A stretch of 64,000 nt of DNA from the NCBI RefSeq assembly GCF_900115435.1, contig NZ_FOWK01000001.1, positions 186,001 through 250,000 of the forward strand, read 5' to 3'. Each line of letters begins with the position of its first letter. Within the stretch, counting starts at the first letter, position 1. The translations under genes and the position numbers were made by a program. Below are positions 16,562-26,235 of the stretch, piece by piece. The notes under the pieces were generated by a model that was not told where the DNA came from, ran no database searches, and was given only the letters and a program-made list of their open reading frames with translations. Origin of the DNA: Prevotella sp. tf2-5 (GTDB taxonomy: Bacteria; Bacteroidota; Bacteroidia; Bacteroidales; Bacteroidaceae).

Positions 16562-18409
16562 ATGAAAGCAATCAAATATAGCATCATAGCAATGGTTGTT
16601 GGACTGGGACTGACGGCTTGTACCGATTTGGATGAGAAGGTGTACGACCGTATTGATGCCGGTGTTTACTACCAGAATGAGGAAAGTGTGAAAGGTGCCG
16701 TAGCAGCTATCTACGGTCAGACTTCCAGCACACTGGCTGGTGAGAATTTCTTCCACCTTTCAGAATATCCTGCCGACCAACTGACCTGGCGTGTGTGGAA
16801 CGGTGGTCTGTGGGGATGGGACGAAGCCATGAAGACTGTTCTTTCGTGGCATAACTGGAACTCCGAATCGACCATCATCGAGAATGCATGGAAAGGCGCA
16901 TGGACAGCCATCGGACTCTCCAACCTGTTGTTGAGCGATCTGGAAGGTCTGAATGCTGCCAGTCTTGGTATGACAGAAAATGCTTTGGCACAGTATGTAG
17001 CAGAGGTTCGCACACTTCGTGCATGGAACTACTACTGTATCTTCGAACTCTGGGGTGGTGCACTGCCTTTGAACACATCGGCTGGCAGTGAGGTGCCTGG
17101 AACGGCTGATCCTGACTTCAACACCTCATGCAAACTGATTTACGATTTCATCGCTACTGAACTGGACGAGACAGTCAATAGTCTGGCACAAGACGATGCC
17201 AACCACACGATGGTAAACCGCGCCAATCAGGGTATGAACCGTCTACTGAAAGCCCGTCTGCTGCTCAATGCTGAAGTATTCATCGGTGAGAAGCACTATG
17301 ACGAATGCGAGGCTCTGTCGAAGGAGATTATCAGTGGTAAATACGGAGCCTATGGATTGACCGACAACTACCGTGACCTCTACAGTATGGATAATGTGAA
17401 ATGTCCAGAGGTGATCTTCGCATTGGCTGCTGAAGATGGACAGGGTGCCGCCAACGCTATCTCGAACGTACGCACCATGGTTGGCATGCATTACTGCTAT
17501 CCTGCTATCTACGGACAGACTTACGACGGCATCGGGGCTTGGAACTGTGTATGTCTTGTTCCATCCTTCGACAACTCCGGGAACGTAGACCCACTGGGAG
17601 GCACCGACAACCCCAATTGTTTCTTGAGTGCTCCCTATAATGACAAATTGGGTGCTCCCTACGAACGCTTTGACGACCGTGATATCCGCAAACAGAACTA
17701 TGTATATGACAATATTACCAAGACACACGGCCCGGGAATGTTCCTGAAAGGACTGGCGAAAGCCAACTATCACTTCGAACAGGACGGTAAGGTATTCGAG
17801 CCTGGTGATGTACTGACGGCAGATGCTGACCGTGACGGTCAGAGTCTGAAATATGTAGACCAAATTGGCTCTTTCCAAAACATAGGGCGTGATCTCGAGA
17901 CAGTCATGAGTCCTCGCTGGGGTGAGACCAACTCTGGTATTCGTCTGGTGAAATATCCCCTCTATCCGAATGATGACAATGGTGGTTTCAAGTCTATCGA
18001 CGATGTACAGTTCCGTCTTGCGGAGGCTTATCTGAATGTTGCCGAGTGTGAGATGCGCAAGGGTAATGCTTCAGAAGCTAAGAAATATGTGGACGAAATC
18101 CGTCAGCGTTACTTCAAGAGCGGTGACCGCACCAGTGCACTGAGCATTCCTGGTCCTGGTTTTAGTAACTTTGACATGGACTGGATACTTTCTGAGTGGG
18201 GTAAGGAATACTTGGGTGAGGGCAATCGCCGTCGTACCGACTTACGTCGCTTCGACAAGTTCACACAGGGTCAATGGTGGTTCTGGGGACGCGCTACAGA
18301 ACCGGGACTTGAACTTCCTGCAAAACGTGACCGCAAGTATGAGTGGTATCCATTACCACAATCTGCTTTGAGTGTGAATCCCGGATTGGTTCAGAATCCG
18401 AACTATTAA
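16562..18409 (+). CDS. susD: SusD-type glycan-binding lipoprotein (operon 1)
   Basis: A 615-residue lipoprotein with lipobox LTAC (cysteine 20). It has the SusD/RagB fold signs: TPR-like helices (VAEVRTLRAWNYYCIFELWG, MNRLLKARLLLNAEVF) and the conserved C-terminal part (FRLAEAYLNVAECEMRKG, then GEGNRRRTDLRRFDKF, WYPLPQSAL, NPGLVQNPNY). SusD caps the SusC barrel on the cell surface and presents the glycan. It sits 40 bases after SusC and 34 bases before the starch-binding lipoprotein. It is longer than SusD2 at 27.4 kb (532 residues), so the two systems are not recent copies. Confidence 0.95.
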   Translation: MKAIKYSIIAMVVGLGLTACTDLDEKVYDRIDAGVYYQNEESVKGAVAAIYGQTSSTLAGENFFHLSEYPADQLTWRVWNGGLWGWDEAMKTVLSWHNWNSESTIIENAWKGAWTAIGLSNLLLSDLEGLNAASLGMTENALAQYVAEVRTLRAWNYYCIFELWGGALPLNTSAGSEVPGTADPDFNTSCKLIYDFIATELDETVNSLAQDDANHTMVNRANQGMNRLLKARLLLNAEVFIGEKHYDECEALSKEIISGKYGAYGLTDNYRDLYSMDNVKCPEVIFALAAEDGQGAANAISNVRTMVGMHYCYPAIYGQTYDGIGAWNCVCLVPSFDNSGNVDPLGGTDNPNCFLSAPYNDKLGAPYERFDDRDIRKQNYVYDNITKTHGPGMFLKGLAKANYHFEQDGKVFEPGDVLTADADRDGQSLKYVDQIGSFQNIGRDLETVMSPRWGETNSGIRLVKYPLYPNDDNGGFKSIDDVQFRLAEAYLNVAECEMRKGNASEAKKYVDEIRQRYFKSGDRTSALSIPGPGFSNFDMDWILSEWGKEYLGEGNRRRTDLRRFDKFTQGQWWFWGRATEPGLELPAKRDRKYEWYPLPQSALSVNPGLVQNPNY

Positions 18410-18443
18410 ATATTATAAGGTAAAAAAGTAAACAAGTAAAACT

Positions 18444-20108
18444 ATGAATAAGAGATTATATAGTCTGTTGCTGGCTGTACTCACCCTGACGGGATTGATG
18501 ACAGGTTGTAAGAGCAACGACGACATTGTGTTCGATCATGAGCGTCAGCAATTTGAGACGCGCGCCGACCGCATCCTCTTGGAGTTCATCGCTCCATTTG
18601 GTACTACTCCTAATGAGGAAATCTACATTCTGGGTGCTTTCAACGGAGAGGAAGAGGCTATTGGCAAGGAGGAATACAAACTCATGGCAGCTCCCACCAG
18701 CACTGCTAAATGGGGTGTCTATCTAGATCCCTCGACGTTTGTCAACGGTAAGTCACTTGCCGATGGGTTCTACTTCTACTCAGTAAGTCAGGGCAAGGAA
18801 CTCGACCTCAACGGTGAACTGGCTCATCATACCGACAATCCTGGTATCGGTACTTTCACCAACATCTGGGGACAGCACTGGGAGAGTTACTACTGGGAAG
18901 GCGGTGAGTCACCAGAACCTGAGCACGACGGCTTTTGCGTCTATGTGGATGATCAGACTGGTTGGGACGCACTGACACTCTATATGTGGGGTGATGTGAA
19001 CGACCTGAACGGCGGATGGCCTGGTATGGAGGTTACCGGTACATGGAAGCATGACGGTGTAACTTGGAAGTATTTCGATTTCGGCGAAGAGAATGCCGGT
19101 CTGAACGAAAACCTCATCTTCAACAATGCGGGAGGCGGCTCACAGCTGAAAGACTTCAACTTCACCATCGACCGCAATATCTACCTACGCATCACCGCTG
19201 ATGGCGTTGAAGAAATCTCTCCAGAGCCCGCTGTCAAGCATGACGGTTATGCACTGTTCGTACTCAATGAGTCGAGTCAGACTGAATTAGCTCTCTATGC
19301 ATGGGGCGACGCAGAGGCATTCGGCGGATGGCCAGGAATGGCTCCTACGGGCACTCAGACCATCAATGGGAATGAATATATCTACTTTGACATGGGTGAG
19401 GCTAACACAGGACTGAACCTCAACCTCATCCCCAACAACAACAATAATGGGGTGCAATGGGAAGGTGGCGATTTGAACTTCACGATTGACCACGACATCT
19501 ATATCCGCATCTTCGATGGTGGATATGAGATTATCGACAAGGACTATCAGCCTGGTGGCGACACACCTACTCCTGGTCCAGAGCCTATTGATGAGAACGT
19601 CATTATTGCTGTAAAGAACACTATCGGCTATGCAGATCCTCATCTCTATGTATGGGGCGATAGTGAGGCATGTGGCGGATGGCCTGGTGCAGCACCTGTC
19701 AAGGTGACCGACAACGGCTGGTATCTCTTCGAATTACCTGCAAACGGAAACTTCAATCCTATTCTGAATGATAACGGTAATGGTTCTCAAATTGACGGTC
19801 CCGCCATTACAACTACAGGTATGATGTTCTTCGACGTGAATACCTCTTGGGAGCTCTCAACCAACACGGTGACTATCCAAAATGTGTCAGGTTATACAGA
19901 CCCACGACTTTACGCCTGGGGATCTGGCGAGATCTATGGCGGCTGGCGCGGTATCAAACCTATCAGCAATGCGAACGGGACTTTGGTATTCCCACTTCCT
20001 AATGACGGTGGCGAGTATAACCTTATCCTGAACGGTGAAGGTGAAGGCGTACAGCAGGATATTGCTACCATTATTGCCAATCAGAGTTATACTTTTACCG
20101 CTAACTAA
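18444..20108 (+). CDS. SusE/F-position surface lipoprotein with four starch-binding repeats
   Basis: A 554-residue lipoprotein (lipobox LMTGC, cysteine 22). Residues about 40-150 form an N-terminal starch-binding-like domain. Four repeats follow, each beginning with Y-x-W-G and a Gly-Gly-Trp motif: YMWGD at 180, YAWGD at 285, YVWGD at 402, YAWGS at 490, each followed by GGWPG or GGWRG. This resembles CBM26-type starch-binding modules. The first two repeats are about 105 residues and include a long FDxGExNxGLNxNLI segment. The last two are shorter, near 88 residues. A Pro/Thr/Gly linker lies near 370-385. The protein fills the place of SusE/SusF and should hold starch at the cell surface. Sequence similarity to SusE itself is not obvious. 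Confidence 0.8.
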   Translation: MNKRLYSLLLAVLTLTGLMTGCKSNDDIVFDHERQQFETRADRILLEFIAPFGTTPNEEIYILGAFNGEEEAIGKEEYKLMAAPTSTAKWGVYLDPSTFVNGKSLADGFYFYSVSQGKELDLNGELAHHTDNPGIGTFTNIWGQHWESYYWEGGESPEPEHDGFCVYVDDQTGWDALTLYMWGDVNDLNGGWPGMEVTGTWKHDGVTWKYFDFGEENAGLNENLIFNNAGGGSQLKDFNFTIDRNIYLRITADGVEEISPEPAVKHDGYALFVLNESSQTELALYAWGDAEAFGGWPGMAPTGTQTINGNEYIYFDMGEANTGLNLNLIPNNNNNGVQWEGGDLNFTIDHDIYIRIFDGGYEIIDKDYQPGGDTPTPGPEPIDENVIIAVKNTIGYADPHLYVWGDSEACGGWPGAAPVKVTDNGWYLFELPANGNFNPILNDNGNGSQIDGPAITTTGMMFFDVNTSWELSTNTVTIQNVSGYTDPRLYAWGSGEIYGGWRGIKPISNANGTLVFPLPNDGGEYNLILNGEGEGVQQDIATIIANQSYTFTAN

Positions 20109-20113
20109 TCCGT

Positions 20114-21499
20114 ATGAGAAAAATACGCTTATATACGCTCCTATCCCTCGGTGCAGTGCTGCTTCTGGCAGCCTGCAACCCTGGGAAAGAAGCCTTCTTG
20201 GTGGACAACACGGTGCCCGTTGGCAGGGAAAACCGCATCATCTATCAACTGAACATCGGCGCCTTTACCTCTGAAGGAACTTTCAAGGCGGCACAGGAGC
20301 AGTTGGGACGACTTGACACGCTGGGCATAGATATCTTGTGGCTGATGCCTATCTATCCTCGTGGAGAGACAATGCACAGTCCGTATGCCTCCATGAATTT
20401 CAGATCTGTCAATCCCGCTTATGGCACGATTGCTGATTTGAAAGATTTTATTGCCGCTGCTCACGACAAAGGAATGAAGGTATGGCTCGACTGGGTTCCT
20501 AATCATGTCGCCGTGGAGAATCCTTGGGTAAAGGAGCATCCGGAATATTTCACGAAAGACGCCAAAGGGCAGATGGTACATCCGCATGGATGGGGTGATG
20601 TCTATGAACTGAACTACCAGAACGAAGGATTAGTCAACGAGATGGATAATACATTGAACTTCTGGGTAGAGCAATGTCATGTAGACGGTTTCCGCTGCGA
20701 TTATGTAAGCAGCCCCACCATCCCAGTGAAGTACTGGCAGAACATCATTGCCGAACTGAAAAGCAAAGGTTTAGGCATTGAGATGCTCAGCGAGACTGAC
20801 ATCAGCAATAAGGAGAATATTCGTATTGACTCTTGCGGTTTCGATTATGATTATGCGTGGGATCTACAAGGAGCGTTGGCATGGAAATTCAAAGACAGCG
20901 AGAAGGCTGATACCCTGAAGACGATCCTGGACACATTCCTCAATGCCTCGAAGGCAATCAAAAACCGCCGTATGGTGTATCTGACCAATCACGACCAGAA
21001 CTACAACGACGGAGGACATACGCTGAAGGACTTCTATGGCGACAACCGTTATCTGCTCACCGTACTGGAATTTACATTCTATGGCATGCCCTTGCTCTAT
21101 CAAGGTCAGGAAATCGGTGACCCAGATACCCTGAACTATTTTACTGATGCCAAGGTACAATGGAACAAGGTGGATCATAAGATGCAGAACACTATACGCA
21201 CTCTGATCGCATTGCATCATACCCAGCCCTCACTTGCTGCTGACGCTCCCGTGGAGTTCCTGGTGACCGATAACCCACAGGTACTTGCCTATCACCGTGG
21301 CAATGTGGTAGTGGTATTGAACTTAGGGAAATCAGACGTTAACGTGAAGGTAAATGGCATAGAAGCCGGAACATATACTCAGTGGCTTAATGACAAGACT
21401 ATCGAACAAGGTCCATCTGCCACAGAGCACACTCTTGACACTGCATCCGAGATTGCCATATCGGCTAAGGGATATGCGGTATACGTAAAACAGTTATGA
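20114..21499 (+). CDS. GH13 alpha-amylase lipoprotein
   Basis: A 461-residue GH13 enzyme with lipobox LLAAC (near residue 21), so probably anchored at the outer membrane like SusG. Conserved regions are DWVPNH (region I), GFRCD with nucleophile D196, the acid/base E227 in EMLSETD, and NHDQN with D294. Region III reads SE where GE is usual. The start is 5 bases after the upstream stop. It is a close paralogue of the next gene, sharing FDYDYAW, IYPRG and YLTNHDQNYN. A short beta-sandwich domain C ends the protein (AKGYAVYVKQL). It is expected to cut internal alpha-1,4 bonds of surface-bound starch. Confidence 0.9.
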   Translation: MRKIRLYTLLSLGAVLLLAACNPGKEAFLVDNTVPVGRENRIIYQLNIGAFTSEGTFKAAQEQLGRLDTLGIDILWLMPIYPRGETMHSPYASMNFRSVNPAYGTIADLKDFIAAAHDKGMKVWLDWVPNHVAVENPWVKEHPEYFTKDAKGQMVHPHGWGDVYELNYQNEGLVNEMDNTLNFWVEQCHVDGFRCDYVSSPTIPVKYWQNIIAELKSKGLGIEMLSETDISNKENIRIDSCGFDYDYAWDLQGALAWKFKDSEKADTLKTILDTFLNASKAIKNRRMVYLTNHDQNYNDGGHTLKDFYGDNRYLLTVLEFTFYGMPLLYQGQEIGDPDTLNYFTDAKVQWNKVDHKMQNTIRTLIALHHTQPSLAADAPVEFLVTDNPQVLAYHRGNVVVVLNLGKSDVNVKVNGIEAGTYTQWLNDKTIEQGPSATEHTLDTASEIAISAKGYAVYVKQL

Positions 21500-21552
21500 C
21501 CTGCTTCATCATAAAGGTACAACTGTTTAATTAGAGTTAAAATTTTAACCAC

Positions 21553-21588
21553 GGGCGGACTGCTCTGGGAAGAACGGACCGCCCTTTT
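21553..21588 (+). terminator. Hairpin between the two GH13 genes
   Basis: GGGCGG (21553-21558) pairs with CCGCCC (21579-21584) and is followed by TTTT. The position in the 116-base gap suggests partial termination or an mRNA-stabilising end within the operon, since the second amylase has no clear promoter. Confidence 0.5.
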
Positions 21589-21615
21589 ACAACTGAAAGA
21601 TAAATAATAAAGATT

Positions 21616-23526
21616 ATGAGAAAGATATTCGTATTCCTAATGGCACTAGTGCCTTTTCAGATGATGGCGACAGACTATGTTGATGCCATCAACACCTCCT
21701 CCACAAAATATGAAGCAGGTCATCAAGTGATTTACGAGATGAATGTGGGTGCGTTTACATCAGCCGGTACATTTAACGCTGCTAAGGACAAACTGGAAGA
21801 CTTGAAAACCCTCGGTGTGGATATTGTGTGGCTAATGCCTATCTATCCCCGAGGAGGTGGTATCAACAGCCCTTACGCAGCCACTAATTTCCAAAAAGTA
21901 AATCCCGCTTATGGAACCATTAATGACCTAAAGACATTTGTCAGCCGTGCCCATGAATTGAAGATGGAGGTATGGCTCGACTGGGTACCTAATCACACTG
22001 CAACGGACGCAGATTGGGTAACCTCACACCCTGAGTATTATAGCAAAAGCGGTAATAACTTCATTCATCCAAACGGTTATAGTGATGTCTATCAGTTGAA
22101 TTACAATAATAGTGACCTCGTCACTGCGATGAATGACTGCCTCAAGTTCTGGATTGACCAGGCGGACATTGACGGCTACCGTTGTGACTTTGTCAGCAGC
22201 AATGCTATTCCCGCATCGTACTGGCAGACAACCATTCCACTCATCAAATCCTATAAGAGTGGCAAGACGATTACTTTCCTTGGTGAGGCAGACATTGCTA
22301 ATGATGCTACGAAACTGAAATCTGTCGGCTTTGATTATGACTATGCCTGGCAGTATCAGACATCACTTGTCAATTATGGGTCATCAGGTGTTTATGCTGC
22401 TTCACTTAAAACAAACGCCAACAAACTGATTGACGGTCAAAACAGCATTAGTTTTGGGCGCATGGTGTATCTGACAAACCACGACCAGAATTATAATGAG
22501 GAAAAAAAGACACTGACTCAGAAATATGGTAATAACCGTTATCCTTTAACCGTCTTAGCACATACCGTATGGGGTATGCCTCTCATTTATAATGGTCAGG
22601 AGATTGGCGGTAATCAAGCCTTGAACTATTTTACAGACCAGAAAATTGACTGGAATAGCACTGATAAGAAGATGCTCAATACCATCCGAACCTTGAATGC
22701 TTTGAAGCATAGTATTGACGCATTCAAAGATGGAAAGACAGCCTCTACGCATCATTCCACGACTTGGCTGACCAGCAGTTCTAACAACGTACTTGCATAC
22801 AGTTGTAAATACGGTAGTAGCGAGGCCATCATTATACTGAATTTCGGAACAGCCACGGTAAATACCACTATCTCCGGAATTACCGCAGGAGCATATAGTC
22901 TGTGGCTTAATAGCGAGACTATCAGCAGTGGAACCAGCCGTAAACAAGTAAATCTCTCTACCTCACAAAGCATCTCATTAGAGGCAAAAGGGTATAGAGT
23001 TTATGTAAAGGGTAACTACTCAGAAGAAGACATACCCGCACCAGAGGTTTATACTCCTACTATTGAGAGTTCTGATGAAATCAGTCTGTTCTTTGAGACT
23101 GCCACAGAAGCCAATTATCAAATCTGGGCATGGGGAGAAGGAGTAACTGAGCAACAACTGCTTGGAATCACTGGAGGCTGGGGTGACCGTCCTTCAATGA
23201 CACTGATGGGAATTGCCGAAAACGGACATTATATTTACAAGTTCACTTTCAAAGCCGCAAAGGCACCCTCTAATTTCATTATCACGAAGAATGGTGATAA
23301 CCCACGTCCTTACGACGGTGCAGTATATGTTGTTAACGGATATTATGTAGAAGGAACGGATACTCCCACCAAGACAATCAGTCAGTTGACAGGAATTCGC
23401 ACCATCTCTACTCAACGTCCTACCGATGATCGCATCTATACTCTCAGCGGTCATCAGGTAAAAGACAAGAATTCTCTACGCCCTGGCATTTATATCCAGA
23501 ACGGGAAAAAGTTTATTGTCAAGTAA
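21616..23526 (+). CDS. Secreted GH13 alpha-amylase with C-terminal binding and sorting-like tail
   Basis: A 636-residue paralogue of the preceding amylase. It has an ordinary signal peptide (MRKIFVFLMALVPFQMMA) in place of a lipobox. Catalytic residues are D191 (GYRCDF), E224 (FLGEAD) and D290 (NHDQN). After domain C (to about 470) it has an extra beta-rich module with IWAWGEGV and GGWGDRPSM, which echoes the WG/GGW pattern of the starch-binding lipoprotein. It ends with a Prevotella-type tail (IYTLSGHQV, then LRPGIYIQNGKKFIVK) of the kind linked to type IX secretion or surface attachment. The pair therefore seems to be one duplicated enzyme sent to different places. Confidence 0.88.
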   Translation: MRKIFVFLMALVPFQMMATDYVDAINTSSTKYEAGHQVIYEMNVGAFTSAGTFNAAKDKLEDLKTLGVDIVWLMPIYPRGGGINSPYAATNFQKVNPAYGTINDLKTFVSRAHELKMEVWLDWVPNHTATDADWVTSHPEYYSKSGNNFIHPNGYSDVYQLNYNNSDLVTAMNDCLKFWIDQADIDGYRCDFVSSNAIPASYWQTTIPLIKSYKSGKTITFLGEADIANDATKLKSVGFDYDYAWQYQTSLVNYGSSGVYAASLKTNANKLIDGQNSISFGRMVYLTNHDQNYNEEKKTLTQKYGNNRYPLTVLAHTVWGMPLIYNGQEIGGNQALNYFTDQKIDWNSTDKKMLNTIRTLNALKHSIDAFKDGKTASTHHSTTWLTSSSNNVLAYSCKYGSSEAIIILNFGTATVNTTISGITAGAYSLWLNSETISSGTSRKQVNLSTSQSISLEAKGYRVYVKGNYSEEDIPAPEVYTPTIESSDEISLFFETATEANYQIWAWGEGVTEQQLLGITGGWGDRPSMTLMGIAENGHYIYKFTFKAAKAPSNFIITKNGDNPRPYDGAVYVVNGYYVEGTDTPTKTISQLTGIRTISTQRPTDDRIYTLSGHQVKDKNSLRPGIYIQNGKKFIVK

Positions 23527-23547
23527 AGGATTTCCTTATCAATGAGA

Positions 23548-23582
23548 GAGTCGCTTGCCGACATCGCGTCAGCAGGCGACTC
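23548..23582. terminator. Bidirectional terminator between the convergent starch operons
   Basis: Stem GAGTCGCTTG (23548-23557) with CAGGCGACTC (23573-23582), nine of ten pairs. It lies between the end of the plus-strand operon and the stop of the GH53 gene, and overlaps that stop codon. Confidence 0.5.
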
Positions 23583-24669
23583 ACCATTTCAGTTCATAGA
23601 GTGCAGGCTTGGCACGACCCGTATGATTGTCGAACAGACCACGGTTGAGCCAGTAGTTAGTGACCTGTCGCCCACTCTCATTCTCCTCCGGGAACCACCA
23701 AAACACACCTGTCACATGCTTATGTTTACGCAGTTCTGACATCAGTTCCTTCGTAAACAGACGCTGTCCTTCTGTGGTGATGGGATAGAACTCGCTATAC
23801 TGATCCGGTCCCTTCGACCAGATATCACGCTCATGAGAGTAATAGGCAGCTGTCTCTACGATCATCACCTCTTTGTCGGGAAACAGGACAGCAAGGGAAT
23901 CGAGGGTGTTGTGGAGCACAGGCAGACGTTCGTGCCACATCGGATAATACGACAGTCCGATGATGTCGTAGTCCACCTGACAGCTACGCATCTGCTCATA
24001 GAAGTTCTTGGTGACAGCCCAGTCACCTGCCTTCTCCGTATGGATAATCAGTTTTGCCTTCGGACAGAGTTCACGACAGGCACGGACACCACTCCTCAAC
24101 AAACGGGAGAGCACGTCGAAGCCCTCACTACCTGCGGCATTGACACGTCCTACCTCCCACATCATCCCATTGGTAATCTCATTGCCCACCTGTATCATAT
24201 CAGGAGTACAGCCTGCGGCAATCATCTGTTGCAGACAATGACGAGTATATGCATATACCGAGTCAGACAAAGTCTCAGGAGCCGCATCCTTCCAGCGTTT
24301 CGGCATAAACTGCTTGGCAGGGTCAGCCCAGGTGTCACTATAATGGAAGTCCAGCATCAACGCAAGGTCAGCCTTCTTCACATGTCTTGACAGACGGATG
24401 ACATAGTCCAGGTCCTGGCACACACCCTCCCCTTGGTGCTCCTTCTTGGCATACTGCGGGTCGACAAACAACCGGACACGTACCGCATTCCATCCCTGCT
24501 GTCTTAGGAACGTCAGAGGATCCACCTTCTTTCCTGCCGAGTCACGATAGACCGTCCCAGCTTCCTCATAGGATGGCAGCATGGACAGGTCACCACCCAG
24601 ATACCGTTGTTGGGCAGAGGCAGACAAAGCCATACACGTACCTATTAATATTATAAAGACTTTTCTCAT
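23581..24669 (-). CDS. GH53 endo-beta-1,4-galactanase
   Basis: A 362-residue enzyme. The start MRKVFIILIGTCM is preferred to the ATG at 24726 because it opens a signal peptide ending near LSASAQ. GH53 marks are GGDLSMLPSYEEAG, NAVRVRLFVDP, DFHYSDTWADP, acid/base E164 in VGNEITNG and nucleophile E272 in MIVETAAYY. The family cuts beta-1,4-galactan side chains of pectin. It is the last gene of the SusCDEF-type minus-strand operon, separated from the SusF-like gene by a strong hairpin. Whether this operon serves galactan, starch or both is not settled by sequence. Confidence 0.9.
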   Translation of the reverse strand: MRKVFIILIGTCMALSASAQQRYLGGDLSMLPSYEEAGTVYRDSAGKKVDPLTFLRQQGWNAVRVRLFVDPQYAKKEHQGEGVCQDLDYVIRLSRHVKKADLALMLDFHYSDTWADPAKQFMPKRWKDAAPETLSDSVYAYTRHCLQQMIAAGCTPDMIQVGNEITNGMMWEVGRVNAAGSEGFDVLSRLLRSGVRACRELCPKAKLIIHTEKAGDWAVTKNFYEQMRSCQVDYDIIGLSYYPMWHERLPVLHNTLDSLAVLFPDKEVMIVETAAYYSHERDIWSKGPDQYSEFYPITTEGQRLFTKELMSELRKHKHVTGVFWWFPEENESGRQVTNYWLNRGLFDNHTGRAKPALYELKW

Positions 24670-24684
24670 CGCTTTTAAATTAAA

Positions 24685-24723
24685 ATCAGGCGGAGCAGGC
24701 CTTTGCCAGCCTATCCGCCTGAT
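24685..24723 (-). terminator. Hairpin between the SusF-like and GH53 genes
   Basis: A perfect 10-base stem, ATCAGGCGGA (24685-24694) with TCCGCCTGAT (24714-24723). On the minus strand it is followed by TTTTAATTTAAA. It could attenuate GH53 expression or protect the upstream mRNA end. Confidence 0.5.
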
Positions 24724-24742
24724 CATGGTTATAGTTTAAGGA

Positions 24743-26215
24743 TTATTCTGCTACCCAAGCAATACTCCAGTTGCCTGTGATATCATTCAGGAAGAAGTCA
24801 TAGGTTCCTGCAGGGACAATGATATTGTCACCACCTGGAGTCACATAATACTTATCCTCGCTGATAGCAGCACTACCGTCGCCACCCCAGTTGACATCCC
24901 AATTGTGGTTAGCACGGAACTTCAGCTCCGTATCCTCTGCGATGGTAGCACGAGCATACCAGTTATGTGGAGCACTCTCCAACTGCGTGAGTTCTATCTC
25001 ACCTTCGTCCTTCCATTCGTTGAAACCGCCAATCACACTGATAGCATTGTATTCAGCCGTAGGAGCATCAATGATAGTCCATTCATATGTTCTGCTTCCC
25101 ATGTCAGCAGTGAAGACAGCCCATACCTGAGACTCACTTGGACCAATGGCGCCACAACCATCAGCGTCACCGCCGAAGATAAGACTACCAGTAGCTGCAG
25201 TAGAGCCATTTTCACCACCAAATGCAGCATTCCAGTCTCCGAAATGTTCCTCAGACCAGAATTTCATACTCCATTGACTGTTCCATGACGTAGTGTATGA
25301 GAACTTATTGGCACCGAGAGCATACATCAGACAAGTCTTATTTTCCGTACTCCAACCATTAGGAACACCAACTACATAATACTTGGTCTCCTTCGGCTCA
25401 TACTTGAAGCAGAACTTGTTCATATCAAGGGTAACCAGCCACTGACCAGCTCCGCTGATAACAGGAGTCTCGAACTTACCGAAACGCGGGTCATCCTTCC
25501 AAACGAGCAAGTTAGGAGATGTAGCATCACCATTTTCTGCGCAACCTAAGGCTACGTCATCCCATGGGAAACTGGCAGCATCAAAACCAGAACCCTTATA
25601 GAACTTATACCAGTTGTCACCGGCATCTGTCGTAGTCACCAAAGCCTGATAGACTCCCGGCTCCACCTCAGTCATCCATGTAGGGTTACTGGGATCCCAT
25701 CCTTGCCACTGCCCCAACATCGCGTAGCCCTTAGGGTCAATCTCAGGAATGTTTGAATACGGAGTGACGGAAATCTCTGTCTCTGACTCAACAGGGACTG
25801 CCTCACCCGTTGCCAGAACAGCTGACCATTCCGTCTTTACTATCACTGCATGAGGAGTGGCAGAGCGGTCAAGGGTCACAGCCTCTACCAAAGAGTCCAA
25901 CTGTGCGGACTTCACGGAGATAACACCTTTCTCAAAAGTATAAGGCAATTTCTGACCACCGATGGTGATATCCTTCAGGACAATGGTTGACACCTCCTCC
26001 TGACCTGCTGTGACTGTAATGATCTCTGACATCTCAGTGGCATTATCCATCACCACATTAGCCTGACTGCCTGGAGAGACAGTAATACCATACGTACCAG
26101 CAGGATTTCCCTGGGCATTCGACTGTGGATCCGCCCAGTCTTTGAAGTCCTCGTTACAGGAAGTGAATGCTGCTGCACAGAGCAGCATTCCACCTAATAA
26201 TATATTTTTCTTCAT
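24743..26215 (-). CDS. SusF/SusE-type starch-binding lipoprotein (operon 2)
   Basis: Start MKKNILLGGMLL (an ATG three codons earlier at 26224 is also possible). The lipobox is FTSC. About 490 residues: an N-terminal Ig-like part (SPGSQANVVMDNATEMSE), then SusE/SusF-type modules with Trp-rich motifs (GQWQGWDPSNPTWM, VVGVPNGWSTENK, SVIGGFNEWKDEGE) and a C-terminal module (FRANHNWDVNWGGDG). In starch systems each such module binds glycan at the cell surface. Similar proteins also accompany GH53 in galactan systems, so the ligand is uncertain. It lies directly downstream of the SusE-like gene. Confidence 0.82.
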   Translation of the reverse strand: MKKNILLGGMLLCAAAFTSCNEDFKDWADPQSNAQGNPAGTYGITVSPGSQANVVMDNATEMSEIITVTAGQEEVSTIVLKDITIGGQKLPYTFEKGVISVKSAQLDSLVEAVTLDRSATPHAVIVKTEWSAVLATGEAVPVESETEISVTPYSNIPEIDPKGYAMLGQWQGWDPSNPTWMTEVEPGVYQALVTTTDAGDNWYKFYKGSGFDAASFPWDDVALGCAENGDATSPNLLVWKDDPRFGKFETPVISGAGQWLVTLDMNKFCFKYEPKETKYYVVGVPNGWSTENKTCLMYALGANKFSYTTSWNSQWSMKFWSEEHFGDWNAAFGGENGSTAATGSLIFGGDADGCGAIGPSESQVWAVFTADMGSRTYEWTIIDAPTAEYNAISVIGGFNEWKDEGEIELTQLESAPHNWYARATIAEDTELKFRANHNWDVNWGGDGSAAISEDKYYVTPGGDNIIVPAGTYDFFLNDITGNWSIAWVAE

Positions 26216-26235
26216 ACGACTCATTGTTTTTTATG

